Positions 1-11,576 of a stretch of DNA of 64,000 nucleotides are shown here, piece after piece; the first letter of the stretch is position 1, and each line of letters starts with the position of its first letter. The position numbers and the translations under genes were made by a program. Below the pieces are notes generated by a model. The model did no database searches, was not told the DNA's origin, and was given only the letters and a program-made list of their open reading frames with translations. Source of the DNA: Trichosporon coremiiforme (Eukaryota; Basidiomycota; Tremellomycetes; Trichosporonales; Trichosporonaceae); the NCBI GenBank assembly GCA_039545355.1, contig BCJJ01000012.1, positions 575,067-639,066 on the forward strand, written 5' to 3'.

Positions 1-1
1 G

Positions 2-724
2 CTCGCGGACGCCACTGAGTTGCTCAGTCCATATGTCGATGGTGTGGACCTGAACTGCGGCTGTCCCCAGCAGTGGGCCTTCAAGGAGGGTATTGGATGC
101 GCACTGCTGCGGAAACCGGAGCTGGTCGCGGATATGGTGCGCACAGTGCACGATAGGATGGGATGGGACTTCCCGATCAGCGTCAAGATCCGCATCGACC
201 CCGAGCTGGAGCGCACGCACACCTTAGTCCGGAACGCAATCGCGGCGGGTGCAAGCTACATCACGATCCATGGACGCACGCGCCACCAGGCGTCGACGGA
301 GGACGTGAACCTCAGCGGGATCAGGTTCGCGGTCGAGTGTGCCCGCGGCGAGGTACCCACCGTCGGAAACGGTGACATCTGGGCTCTCTCTGACGCCGTC
401 GAGATGAGGGCCAAGACGGGCGTGAAGGGCGTCATGGCCGCTAGAGGGCTGCTTGCCAACCCCGCCCTCTTTGCCGGATACAAGCGTACCCCGAGCCACG
501 CGGTTACGAACTTTGTGAATATTGCGACGGACTATGGGCTCATTTACAGCCTGTACCACCGCCACGTCGCGTACATGCTTGAGGAGAGGTTCAGCAAGCC
601 CGAGAAGGTGTGGTTCAACTCGCTTGGAAGCACGGTTCAGGTCGTGGAGTATCTCCAGAGCCGAGGGCTGGACTTTGCCCAGCAGCGTGAGATCAACGAC
701 GCCGTGATGGGGTACAGGCTCTGA
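2..724 (+). CDS. DUS4: tRNA-dihydrouridine synthase, DUS4-like (5' partial)
   Basis: Reduces uridine to dihydrouridine in the tRNA D-loop using FMN and NADPH; the DUS4 group acts on positions 20a/20b. The reading frame is open to the left edge of the window, so the N-terminus lies outside; the first visible codon is at base 2 and the stop is at 722-724. The visible part carries the Dus signature VDLNCGCPQ (the N-x-G-C-P cysteine is the conserved active-site cysteine), the TIHGRTR phosphate/FMN-binding strand, VPTVGNGDI and the GVMAARGLLANPALF segment that closes the TIM barrel, followed by a short helical tail. No intron is needed in the visible part. Assignment to DUS4 rather than DUS1 rests on the short C-terminal tail and the overall motif wording, so family confidence is higher than subtype confidence. 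Confidence 0.9.
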   Translation, partial: LADATELLSPYVDGVDLNCGCPQQWAFKEGIGCALLRKPELVADMVRTVHDRMGWDFPISVKIRIDPELERTHTLVRNAIAAGASYITIHGRTRHQASTEDVNLSGIRFAVECARGEVPTVGNGDIWALSDAVEMRAKTGVKGVMAARGLLANPALFAGYKRTPSHAVTNFVNIATDYGLIYSLYHRHVAYMLEERFSKPEKVWFNSLGSTVQVVEYLQSRGLDFAQQREINDAVMGYRL

Positions 725-900
725 GGTGGAGTAGGAGAGCATAGAGCGCTTAGAGCTTAGAGCTAGTCTGACGTTGTAGCCTTCAGGGATGGATCTGTAC
801 ACTAGTGGGCTGGAGTGTGCTGCGTTGACTCACTCCATGTAAGGGGTGGCGACTGACTTCCTCACTGACCACAGTCTGCTTCTCTTGACAAACATTCACC

Positions 901-1800
901 ATGACCCAACGTCCAACACTGATCCGCACCCTCCTCACCCACAAGCTCCCCCATCCTCTTCTCCCAGCATCCACATCATACCCCCGTACCAAGCCAACCG
1001 CCTACGCCCTCCTCCGCAGCCATCGACTCCAGTACGCCCCATCACCCACCCCAATCCTGTCTTCCATCCACCAGTCTCTCCTGCCCGTCTCCCAGCGTAC
1101 CGCACTCAAAGACCCCGACTTCTCCGACCGTCTCGCACTCCACGCCGAGAGGTGGAAGACGCCGCCGCTGAACAAAGTCGACGACGAACGCCGTCTCAGC
1201 TTCTGCCTCCACTGCACGCTCATGCCCGTCAACGAGTACTTGATCCAAACGGGACGGGAATGTTTCTGGTCCGCGGGCGCCACGCGGAAGTCAGCCCCGG
1301 TGCGCGAGTTCGAGCTGCTCGAGTGGGACGGCAAGACAATAGGAAAAAATGCTCGCAACGTTGCAGCTCCGGTCGCCTAGCGCTGTCCCAGCGTCACAGC
1401 TTGCAAACCTGAAGCAGGACTTGGAGAGCGGAGGTTTGATGATGGACGTTGATGGTCACGCTGTATCCGGGAAAGAGAGGAGGGAGCACTATGGCGAAGG
1501 GCGAGAGGGAAGGCGTCGCGTCAGGGCCGCATGTCATCTGGTCGATCAGGTGAGCTGAGAGTCGGTCCCAGGCTTGCTTAGCTGATGCATAGGCTCTCGC
1601 CCGCCTACTCGAGACAGACACTCAACTCGCCGTGCTCACCAACTATGAGGTGTGGGTTGTCCTCTACCGCAATGGGCAGACCTTCGACCCTCTCGACACC
1701 GGTCTTTGCGGAGGATACGGCGCGCGAAGAGTGCCTCGCTGCCAGCCCCCTCGGCATGCTCCTCGGCGTGACATACAGTGCGCTCGAACAGGCGTTATAG
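901..1800 (+). pseudogene. hypothetical fungal protein gene with two frame breaks (pseudogene or sequence error)
   Basis: Three segments look protein-like but lie in different frames. Segment 1 starts at ATG 901 and reads in frame to about 1345. A shift at the run of six A (about 1344-1349) leads into segment 2, which contains SGGLMMDVDGHAVSGKERRE. A clean 43-nt intron (1550-1592, GTGAGC...AG) joins it in frame to ALARLLETDTQLAVLTNYEV. A second shift near 1680-1700 leads to PVFAEDTAREECLAASPL and a stop at 1798-1800. No donor site was found that repairs either shift. The LLETDTQ...LTNYEVWVVLY wording resembles nuclease-like or kinase-associated hypothetical proteins of basidiomycetes, but I do not recognise a named family. 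It could be a decayed gene or an intact gene with two assembly indels; the A-run makes an indel plausible. Confidence 0.5.
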
Positions 1801-2121
1801 CGGGTAGTCACCGCCTTCCTATCACCGCATGCGCGGATCATGGATTAGTGTGGATAACCGATAGCAAGAAAACTTTGCTGAGAACAAATGGCTGAAATGC
1901 ATGTACAAAGTTGTATACAAAGAGATAGAATCACCAAGACAATGTCGGGTTTATACGGGAGGATTAGGGTGGTCTACTGGTGTGTTGTTAGACACAATCC
2001 TTTTACTGCTTTCCTTCTTCTTCTGCTGCTGCTGCTGCTTCTACACTTCTAAACTTCTAACGTCGAGCAGCGACGCGTCCGGGGGCTGCTGCTGAGGGAC
2101 TCTCGCACTACGCGCTCGAAC
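1801..2121. other. intergenic, convergent 3' region
   Basis: This stretch lies between the broken hypothetical gene and the 3' end of the ammonium transporter gene on the other strand. It contains a short trinucleotide run (TTC)n followed by (TGC)6 at about 2020-2039 and no supported gene. Confidence 0.6.
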
Positions 2122-3926
2122 CTAGTGCCTGTCGCCGAGATCCTTCTCGTCGAGCGGCTTATCGAGGCTGTTGGCCGTCGAGGACGTGGGCGTGCCCTCC
2201 TTCTCGTGCTGGAAGCGGACCTGGCCCTCGCCATGCGTCTCGTTGATGGGCTCCATAGGCTCAATCTCGCCCGTACGGGTACGCGAGCGGCTCCGGTCGT
2301 GGCGGGGATGCGGGGAGAGTCCGCGTCCGCGCTCAACGTCCTCCTGGCTCATGCTCCGGCGATAAGGCGCGGGAGTCTGGTTGAACTGCGGCGTGAAGGT
2401 GCGCCACATGCGCATGTCGGGCTCCTCGAGGTCGCGGCGGAAGAAGGCGTAGTCGGCAATGTATTCGTCGTGGTCGGCCTCGTCCATGCCGATGATCTGC
2501 GCCTCCTCGGACGCGCGGAACTTGCATCCCGGGATCAGGTTGATCACGAACATGATCGCGATGGTTACGACAAAGGTCCAGGCAGCACCGACGGCAACCC
2601 AAGCGACTTGCTTGCCCAGCTGGATCCAGTGGCCGTTCAGCCAGCCGCCCGGGATCTCGGTGAACCCGTCGTTAGCGGCCACGGAGGACTGGGCGAAAAT
2701 GCCGGTCATGAGGCAGCCGACGACGCCGGCGAGGGCGTGCACGGCGAAGATATCCATGGGGTCGTCGACGCGCATCGAGCTCTTGAGGCGGGTGGCCAAG
2801 TTGGAAACGACGGCGGAGACGAGACCAATCAGAGCGGCGGCAGGGGCGCCGACGAATCCGGCGGCGGGCGTGATGGCAACCAGACCAGCGATGGCACCGG
2901 TACAGAAACCGACCATGGACCACTTGTGCTCGAGACGGAAGTCCATGATCATCCAGGTGATGGCGCCAACGGAGCCGGCAAGGTTGGTGCAGAAAATGCT
3001 CATCGCCGCCTTGAGGTTGGCGGCGTAGCACGAGCCGCCGTTGAAGCCCATCCAACCGAACCAGAGCAGGACGGTGCCGAGGGTGACGGACGAGACGTTC
3101 GAGGGCTTGAAGAGCACGCGCTCGGTGCCGTAGCCGCGGCGCTTGCCGATGAAGTACGAGTAGGCGAGGCCGCCGACACCGGACGCAATCTCGACGGGGA
3201 CACCGCCGGCATAGTCGAGGACTCCCCACTTGGCGGCCCAGCCGTTGGCGGACCAGATCCAGTGAGCGAGGAAGTCGTACACGAGCGTCGTCCAGCAGAA
3301 GATGAAGAGGAGGGCGGGAAGCGTGCGCGAGCGCTCAGCGGCGGCGCCGAGAAGAACTGCCGGGACGAGACAGGCACTGGCGGTGTCAGCTATGGAACAA
3401 GATAACAGTGCGATAAGGCGGTTGCGTTACACAAGAGAACCACTCAGGTACGAAACCCATTCAAGTGGCCACCTCGGATCCAAATTTCTTCTACTCACAA
3501 CATGAGCTGATAAGTGGCCAGAACAATGCGGGGGAGACGACCACCGGACTCTGGCGTCGGCTCCTCGAGGACGCCGCGCATGCCGACGTGGCGGCCGTCT
3601 CCGAAGAATGAGCCGCCCGTCTCAGAGAAGACGAGGGAGAAACCGATGAAGAACCACTGGAAGGAGACGACGGCGAGCGACGCCATGGAGAGGAAGAGGA
3701 GCTGCAGCGCATTCTTACGCCGAGCCAGACCCGAGTACAGGTAGCCAAGACCCGGAATCATGAAGATGATGAGCACGGTGCATGTGAGCACCCAGGCGAT
3801 GTCGCCGGCCGAGTAGATGGCCGTCTCGCCATCTTTCGTCGTCGCGACAATGTCCGTGCCAAGCTTATCGAAGCTGTACGTCCCGTCCGCGTTGGGCGTA
3901 AGGATTCCGTAGGTGACGTTGACCAT
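2122..3926 (-). CDS. MEP2: ammonium transporter (Mep/Amt/Rh superfamily, Mep2-like)
   Basis: Plasma-membrane ammonium permease. The gene is on the minus strand: exon 1 3926-3499, intron 3498-3377 (122 nt, GTGAGT...CAG), exon 2 3376-2122; the product is 560 aa with about 11 membrane spans, normal for fungal Mep proteins. Exon 1 carries the GLGYLYSGLARRKNALQ first-helix signature. Exon 2 carries both pore histidines of the twin-His motif: the first in VYDFLAHWIWSANGW, the second in DIFAVHALAGVVG. Two pore histidines are typical of AmtB and Mep2; Mep1/Mep3 have Glu at the first site, which supports the Mep2-like label. A cytoplasmic tail of about 140 residues follows the last helix, rich in Ser, Arg and acidic residues (VERGRGLSPHPRHDRSRS), a likely phosphoregulated region by analogy with Mep2. 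The start ATG is the first in frame. A GATA-rich leader (3960-4270) fits nitrogen regulation. Confidence 0.95.
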
Positions 3927-3959
3927 CGGAGGCGGCTAGGGAGAATAGAGACGGTGTCG

Positions 3960-4270
3960 GAGTCGGGATAGGGGAAAGGGGGAGGTAGAGATAGGAGAAG
4001 GGGTAGAGGAGAGATAGAGATGATAGAGTGAGTGTGGGTCGTGTGGGTGGTGCTGATGCCAAGTCGGAGCTGAGATATAAGGGATAGATAGCTGAAGTCG
4101 AAGTCGCCTTGGGCGGGGAACCGGGGCAAAACAGAAGCGGGGCGGAGAAGGAAGATCGACAATCTAAGGTTCTTGTCGGCGGCCCGGTGGCGTCAATAGC
4201 ACGAAGGTGGATGTGAGAAGAATGCGGGGTATGCGGGTTACCTGTTGTCGAGAGAGTGGAGATATAAGAG
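3960..4270. promoter_or_regulatory. GATA-rich promoter/leader of the ammonium transporter gene
   Basis: Eight GATA tetramers occur on the plus strand within about 300 bp just upstream of the transporter start: near 3967, 3990, 4013, 4022, 4074, 4083, 4087 and 4261. The DNA is purine-rich here, which inflates GATA by chance. Fungal GATA factors activate ammonium transporter genes under nitrogen limitation, so a regulatory role is a reasonable inference, not a demonstrated one. Confidence 0.45.
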
Positions 4271-6200
4271 AGAACAAGAGCACAAGGTATCGATCTCGGT
4301 TGCAAGAAAACATGCATGGTCGTCTGTCCAGGCTCCATGGCTCCCAGATCTGATCGCCCCGCATCGCGGCGACACGGAAGCCGGAAACGGCCTGGCAGGA
4401 CTTAATCGGCGACCTGTCGCTGGGTACTGGACTACCTGGGCGAGGCGGCTAGGGCGTGTGCGTGTGCGATGGCGGGTGGCCAGCGGGTGGCCAACGGGTG
4501 GCCAACGCATACCAACGCTGATAACGCTAAGACGGACCCTTGGCACTCGTTCAGCCCCGGATAGTCATGGTCGCTTACGGCTCGATTGGACCTATGAGAG
4601 GACGGGTTGGAGCGAGATCCACTTCTGGTCCCTGGTCGCCCCCCGCACAAGCGGCAGAGTTTGCATAGATAGCAGGGATGGCACGGTGGCGCGTGGGCCA
4701 GCTGGGCCGTCTGGGCCGTCTCTGCCCGTCGATCTCCGTATGGCACCTACTGGCCGACTGGCCGACTGGGGGCTGAACCCTTCCGTCGAGTGCGGAGATT
4801 CTTGCGTCCGAAGGCAGCGAATGGGTGCTCGCATAGGGCATCAGGCTGTGAGGGCTGTGAATGGACGATCTGGAGGAGAGGGCGACGATTGCCCTGGAGT
4901 AGTGGGGCATGTGGATTGACTGCGGCTACTGCGGGTCGATAGCACGCGAGGGTTTTCGAGTGTGGTTTGTTATCTGCCCAGCATCGCCGCGTGGTGATTG
5001 GCCGACGGAGCATCCACGGTGCAATCGGCTGCACGGCCCTCGTGCGGGCCTGGAATCCAGAGATATGAGACTCTACTGCGCCCTGATTGGCCAGTTGCTC
5101 CTGTCGGTTGAAGACCTCCACCATCACGTGCAGATCTGCCCTGCCCTCCATATTGCCTTCTGGCTGGACGGCTGCACTGCAGGGCACGCAGGGTGAGCGA
5201 TAGATACGCTGCGCCGGTATCGACCATTCCGCGATACCCATCCTCACTGGCTGGCCAGTGCGTATCCGGCTGCCCTTGGGGGCCCTAGCTGCCCGCCCCT
5301 GTCGTCGGCAGAGTTGGCTCGTCCGTCATCCGTTAATGGCTGCTTCGGCCTAAGCCGGTCGCTGATAAGACCCCTCGTCTGACGTATCCCAACACGGAGT
5401 CCCGCCCAGCACTCTCGTTATCGCGGGTGATACGGGTCATGTCCTGCCAAGAACAACCACGCCTATATTACGACCCGAGCGCTGACGGTCCATGCTGTCC
5501 CCTATCCTTTCGACGCCTGTTCACTCGCCCAGCTGACAAGCGAGCCATGCGGCATCTGAAACTCCGTCGCCACCTGGTGGGCGGCTGATTACTGACCGTC
5601 TCGTGATTGCGTGAAGAACGGAGAGGCACGGATGAATCAAGAACTGAAGCAGGAACTGACGCGTGCCGAGTCTGAGCCCAGCTTCAGCCACTGTTTCACT
5701 CAAGGCGTGGCAGGGAGGAGGCGTGGAACACGACCAACGCGCGCAGCATAGCCCCGCACAGACGGCCGGCTGTGTGGGCAAAGCAGGTGAAGGCAGAGAT
5801 AAGGCTTCTCACTTGGGCAAAACTCGCGATCTCAATGTTGGACGGATGCAGTTTCTAGCCGAGATGATGGCCCCGATTCACCAGATAAGACGAAAGAAGG
5901 CGCACGCGCTTGGATACCTTCGATTGCGGTACTCTGTGCGGTCGCTTGAGGTCTCATGTCCATTCTGGAGATCTATGAGCAGATCTGCCTCCATCAGAAG
6001 CTCAACCTCACTTCCAAACCACGGTCTACTGCCTCCTCTCTCCCATGGCCCCTCTAGTCAGTTCGTGCGTCGAACCACATCTCATGTCTTAGGAGTATGC
6101 ATGGCAGCAATGTACAACTCGGCCCGCGCCATGTGGGGCTTGCGGGGCCATCCGGGCTAATTATAATAAGAGTACAACGGCGTAATGACGCTAAACGAGA
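4271..6200. other. gene-free intergenic DNA
   Basis: About 1.9 kb with only short, compositionally random reading frames. It holds scattered GATA sites (for example GATAAC at about 4519 and GATAAG at about 5364) and short direct repeats of the words GGGTGGCC/ACGGGTGGCC around 4473-4504 and CTGGCCGACTGG around 4749-4770. No RNA gene was seen. Confidence 0.55.
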
Positions 6201-6797
6201 CTAAAGCTTGGAACGACTGCAGGTGCCCGAGTAGCCCGAGTTCCGGGGCCCACCGACTGTCATAGCCGGAATCCGCATCGGGGGGTACGGCGCGTCGCGT
6301 GCACACTCGACCACAGTCGCTAAACCGGGCGCGCCGGCGTCAACCGTGCTGGGACGCTGGCGGCCGCGGGGCCGCTCGCGCAGCCCCCTCCTTTCGGCCT
6401 GGTGCTCGTCGCAACGCACGATCGTGACAGTGATCGGGGGCAGATTCTCGCTCTTGTGTTGCGGTCGCGGAGGTAACGGTGGTGGCGTCAGGCGCCCTCC
6501 GCTTGGAGGATGGGGCGAGCTGGAGAGGTCGAAAGACCGCGGCGAGCGGGGTACACGCGCCACACGCGGCGTGCGCCCCCTTTCCTCGTCTGCGCCCTCT
6601 GGACGCGGCACGTGCGCGGGCAGCGACTCGCGCCGCTTCGGACGGGAACGCGGCGTGCGCACCATCAGCACCTGCGGTGCGTGGAGGATGCTTGCATCCG
6701 GACTTGGTGGGATGATGGGCGTCATGCGGCGATGCGAGGTGGGGGCGGGGAGCGTCGTTCCGGAGGGTTGGGTTAGGAGGATCGTTATATTGCTCAT
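6201..6797 (-). CDS. hypothetical Pro/Arg-rich disordered protein
   Basis: A single-exon frame of 198 codons starting at ATG 6797. I do not recognise a family. The product is rich in Pro, Arg and Ser with no hydrophobic core: SPDASILHAPQVL near the start, many RTPR/RVPRSPRS-like basic-proline motifs, a poly-Pro stretch (LTPPPLPPRPQ) mid-protein and a short more ordered stretch, LPPITVTIVRCDEH. Third codon positions are strongly G/C, like the confident genes, which argues for real coding. It is isolated: over 2 kb from the gene on one side and 0.8 kb from the one on the other. No signal peptide or membrane segment is visible. It could be a spurious frame in GC-rich DNA, hence the moderate score. 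Confidence 0.45.
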   Translation of the reverse strand: MSNITILLTQPSGTTLPAPTSHRRMTPIIPPSPDASILHAPQVLMVRTPRSRPKRRESLPAHVPRPEGADEERGRTPRVARVPRSPRSFDLSSSPHPPSGGRLTPPPLPPRPQHKSENLPPITVTIVRCDEHQAERRGLRERPRGRQRPSTVDAGAPGLATVVECARDAPYPPMRIPAMTVGGPRNSGYSGTCSRSKL

Positions 6798-7610
6798 GGG
6801 CTGGCGGCGAGCCTTCCGTTAATGGTTATGTGCTCCGGCTTGATCGCGGCCGCAGAAGCGTGTGGATGTGTTCGTAAGGCTTGAGGAGGGCTTGACAGCA
6901 AGAGCTTGATGCTTCAGCTGAGCATTGATGTGAGTGCGATTGTAGTGTGAGTGAGAGTTGATGAAACTTTGCCGCTAGCTATATGAGCGTCGCGTCGGCT
7001 TGCCCGCCGCCGTGTATACCGTGTGTGGACGCGTTGATGCTTCCGGAGCTAGTGCCGAAGCCACTATGCAAGGCTAGATGCGGTAAAATTCTGAGTGTGA
7101 GAACGACACAATACACACGCCTACATTACTACTCCGTTCAGCCTGTCCTGCCTTTCTTGCGCCGTTCCGGCCTTTGCAGGCGTCAGCCGCGGCAGATCGG
7201 ATCATCACTCTGGCTGAGACCAGGATGCACACGCCATCAGCAGCGCTGGCGTCTGACACTGGCGGGTCCGAGTAGCGACGCAGCGGAGCGCTTGCGCCGC
7301 TCTGTCAGTGCTTCAGCGGACTGCCTTGCACTAACTGGAAATCGCCACTGAACATCGAACGAGAGCAGTAGCACGCCGAGCACCATCAACGAGGCAAGGT
7401 AACGCGGACAAGGGCGCGAACACATGCACCAAGAAGCAATCGACGGCTGACGCCGGACCGGCCGTTACCGGATCGCCGCGCTTGGGTGGCGAACCACGTG
7501 ACGTCGGTGACGCTCACACAAGCGGCATGTTGACCTGCCGCATCGAGCTGAGAACCATCTCCGTCATCTCTCTGCATCAGCGCACAGCAAACACAGCGAC
7601 AGTCACGACG
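6798..7610. other. divergent intergenic region
   Basis: The region lies between the hypothetical minus-strand gene and the thioesterase gene on the plus strand, so it should hold both promoters. No supported gene or clear repeat was seen. Confidence 0.5.
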
Positions 7611-8745
7611 ATGCGCGCGCTCTTCCTCCTTCTCTCGACGCTGGCGGCGGCGGCATCGATCCCGCAACAGGTCCCGTTCACCGACGACCTTCCCGAACCC
7701 AGCGCAGCCAAGCCCATCCCGAATCCCCGCCCGCTCGTGATCTGGCACGGCCTCGGGGACACGGCGCACTCGGACGGCATAGACGAGTTTATCAGCATCA
7801 TCCGCACACGCTACCCCGGCATTTTCGTGCACAGCGTCGTTGCGCCGCTGAACTCGGGCCCGAGCGAGGAGCAGCGCGCAGGCTGGTGGGGCAAAGCCGA
7901 GCGGCTGGCGGATGATCAGTGTGCCGAGCTCGAGTCCATCCCCGAGCTCAAGGATGGGTACGACGCGATGGGATTCTCCCAGGGCGGTCTGTTCCTGCGC
8001 TACGTCGCACAGTACTGCGAGCACGGTGACCGCATGCGCAACCTTATCACTGTAAGTACACCTCACCGGCCGCACCCCCCTCTGTACAGAGGCAGCTTGC
8101 AGGCGCCCGACACAAGCTGACAACCAGTTCGGCACACCGCACTACGGCATCAACGCGCTGATTCCCTGTCCCGACCCGCCGACCCTTATGTGCAAGCTGG
8201 CGTACAACGCCGCCCGCGCCGGTGTTTATACGGCCTTCGCCCAGCGCCGCCTCATCCAGGCCCAGTACTACCGTGACGTGGACCGTCTGGACGAGTTCCT
8301 GACGCTGAACACGTTCGTGCGCGACCTGAACGCAGAGGGAATCTTGGACGACGACGGCGAGCCGACGGGCAGGGAACATGGCGGCCGCGGGCTGGACAAG
8401 CTCGAGAATCTCATCGCTGTCAACTTCTTGAATGACACGACTGTGTTCCCCGCTCGGAGCTCGCAGTGGGCCACCTTGGCGCCGGAGGAGGAGGACTCGG
8501 ATGCCGAGGCCAAGACGCTCGAGGACACGCACGCCATGGACGTGCTCGAGAAACGCCGTGTGATCGAATTGAAGGACCAGCCGCTGTACGAGCAAGATTG
8601 GATCGGGCTTAAGACGCTCGACAAGAAGAAGAAGCTCCACCTCGTCGACTGCGAGGGGCAGCACATGCAGCTCGGAGGCGAGGGGGGATGCGCCGACAAG
8701 TTGATCGATAAGTGGGTCGGCTGGGATCAGAAGGAGAAGAGGTGA
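7611..8745 (+). CDS. PPT1: palmitoyl-protein thioesterase (PPT1 family)
   Basis: Lysosomal/vacuolar or secreted hydrolase that removes thioester-linked fatty acids from S-acylated proteins. Exon 1 7611-8051, intron 8052-8127 (76 nt, GTAAGT...CAG), exon 2 8128-8745; 352 aa. A signal peptide is plain in the first 15 residues (MRALFLLLSTLAAAAS). The fold motifs follow in order: PLVIWHGLGD (oxyanion strand), the nucleophile elbow GFSQGG with Ser at about residue 123, and FGTPHYGINALIPC, equivalent to the GGQHQGV region of PPT1. A charged segment with EEEDSDAE after it looks like an insertion relative to the animal enzyme. Longer upstream in-frame starts are non-ATG and would remove the signal peptide from the N-terminus, so ATG 7611 was chosen. 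The Ser is secure; the Asp and His of the triad are not assigned residue by residue. Confidence 0.92.
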
Positions 8746-11576
8746 GCGGTCAAGGCGACGCCGCCAGGCTCGAATACGACCCTGCGGTGTCGGGAGTTGA
8801 CGAGCGGAGAGGAAGAAGAATAGCATCAGTGTAGGTTGTACAACGTATGTCAGAAGCCATGACGCAGTACTCTGAGTGGAACAGGAACTGGAACAGGATT
8901 TCGGCTCCAGCGAGAAGATGGACCGACGGCACTGCTCTACCACCGGCAAACTGTCTCCGGTTTTTTTACTGACAATGCCGAGCACACTGACGAGGCTGAG
9001 GGTGTTCAGCACAGCACTGCAGAACAAGCGCCCCAGCGTGGATACGGGCTGTGTGTTGAGAGACACAGGGCCAGATGATTTGAAAACCGACAGGCGACAA
9101 AGTTGGAGATTGAGGAGACACGAAACGCACCCTCGCTTGTTACAGTGCTCCGTGTCGGCCGTGTTGCACACCCTACTACCCTTCACTAAGTTCCGCTGCG
9201 TTCATCACTCGTTGTCCTTGTGATACACGTCGAGCAAGGTTACGCCTGCATCGCATCACGTGTCACCTGTTCAGATGATACATGTGAGAACAGACGATCG
9301 TCTGGTAGTGAGGGCGGAGCAGGGTGGCCGCAAGGTACACACTGCCACTGGATCGAGACTCGGGGTGATCGAGCATTTGCGGAATTGCGGGCCTCTTGGG
9401 CCCTGCCCTCATCGGGGCAACTGTTTGTGCGTCAGATGATCAAGTGGCCGGAGCTGACATCTCCGGGGGCCTCCCGACTCGAGCCTAGGAAGCGGACAAC
9501 GCTGGAGTGATCGAGGCGGTGAAGGGCGCAAAGAGTCTTCCAGAAGTGTGCAGGCGCCTCATGCTCCTCGCAGCTCCCAAGTGAGCGTTCATGGATTGCT
9601 AGCAACCTAGCAAACCGTTTGTGTCAAGCACACGCACGCGCGATCGCGTGTGTCGTGTCTTTGTGGCCGATCTAGGAATAGTAACGCGCAGATCCGATTT
9701 GGAATAGCTTTGCCAGCCGTGCCACGGCGCGAAGCGCACGGCATCTGCTTTCCTTCCCGTGCGCAAGACATCGGTGACAACCTCCAAACATAGATGCCGT
9801 GCGTGGGCCGCAGCACAGGCATTGAATGTGCAGCGATCGCAAGAATGGAGCAGGCAGTATGGGTTTCTGCGGAGCGACCGGTAAGGGGACGGCCTTGCGG
9901 AATGAGGTCTTCTCCACCTAAGATCGCGTACTCGAGGTGCAGGACGGTAAGGGGATTATCAGTCACAGCGGTGCGACACATTGCGATACACAGTGCCTTC
10001 ATCAATCTTGCTTCGTGTGTCGTGTAGTCGTGTGTATGCAATCATGATGCATGATACTTGTATCATACGGCCCCCACCGCTCCCTCCTGCGTTGCAGCGG
10101 ACAGGAGACCACCCCGATCTCGATTGCAGGCCGCGACCGAGACCACATGCACAGCACGCGCAGCACGCAGTGTCACCAGCAACCCCAAACTCCGGTATCA
10201 CCTCCAGGGCCACAGGGTTGTCTGTTTCCGCTTTCCACCCCGATACCCCGAATTCGAGACACGCTCCTCAACTCCTCATTAAGCCCTGCGGCAGTGAACG
10301 TCTGGCCCTTTCGCTGGCGCCAGGTTGGCTGTATTTGGGCGCTGGAGAGCCTATCGACCATGTCCACTGAGGGCCCTCGAATCAGCCTCGTCGCTTCGTG
10401 GTATCACGTCTCCTGCCAAGACGAAAAGGGGCGATCTCAATAATCAATGACATGGTAACAGCAGTATGCCACTTATGCGGGCAGATCAGATGTGTCACTG
10501 CCCGCCTTGGCCTGTAGGAGTGACCTCTTGGCTGTGAGCCACGCAGTGGCACCCTCCGTGAATAGATGTGTAGGAGGTGTTGCGCAGCCAGTCACTCCGT
10601 CCTCCACCTCCGTTGCCCGTTGAGGCCATGAGGCGTTCGTCGCCGCAGGCCGAGGCCCGGCCGGAGGCCCACTCCGGCCCGGCCCCTTGTACCGTGTGTA
10701 GGACCTCGGCGCTGCGCGTGCCGACGCCCTCAACTTGATCTTCTCGATCTCCATGTCTGATGGAAGTGGTGGTACGGTGGTGCAGACTCGACGCGTCCTT
10801 TCGGGTGTGGCCAGTGCTGAAAATAGGGTTCCCGGCCCTGATCTGGACCCTGAGAGCGTAGGGGGGTGCTGACGCGCTCCCCCCGTCCTGCGCGCTATGC
10901 CGTGAGGGGCGTGGGGATCCGACATGGCGATTCACCCTGTTGGGCTTGTCGTTGGCGCCCGATATACGCCCCTGCACAGACGGCTTTGAAGCTGGGACCG
11001 CCTCTCGCAGCCGTGGACTTTGTGCCGGGCCGTTGTCTCTAGGTGGGGTGGGTGTGGCCGCGATCCAGAGGGGCGCTGCGCCTGCACCACTTCTAGGTGA
11101 CAAGAAACAATACACGGTCTGTCATATCCAGGGTTCAATCCAGGGCTCTCGAGGGTCCTAAAGGCCTGGAAAGCACACCACGCACCAGATTCCTGCATGT
11201 CCCCCTGCGACCTGTGCATCGCAGTTCATCATGCGTGCCAAAATGGGATCACCTCCCAACCTCGCGTCCAACTCAAGGTTCACCCACTTCCCGACCCGTC
11301 GCAACCTGACGCCTGGCGCAGTCAGATCCTATATACCTCGCCGCGCTGCACGTTCTTCCTCCTTTCCTCATCCTCTCACTCACACCACAGCGACACTCTT
11401 GTATCTTTCCATCTCGAACAGCCCGGCCGGTCCTCGCCTGTTCGCTCACTCTCATTCCGCTCGCACGTCGCTCTCTCTCCCTCGTCACGACATCGACCTA
11501 GACCAAGCGCTCCACCGCAGCACTTGACCTACACTCCTTTCTGTACCAACACACCCAACACAACACACAAACGACA
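8746..11576. other. long intergenic region without supported genes
   Basis: About 2.8 kb. Reading frames here are short, lack family motifs and overlap on both strands. The right end (about 11,330-11,576) is pyrimidine-rich with a TATA-like word (CTATATACC, 11329-11337) about 240 bp before the secreted-protein gene, consistent with its promoter and leader. Confidence 0.55.

Noticed and set aside
2125..3405. 426-codon plus-strand frame opposite the ammonium transporter
   Set aside because: Shadow frame; low-complexity Gly/Asp/Glu content and no motif.
4245..4919. 224-codon plus-strand frame upstream of the ammonium transporter
   Set aside because: Trp/Arg/Gly-rich random-looking translation of GC-rich DNA, no motif.
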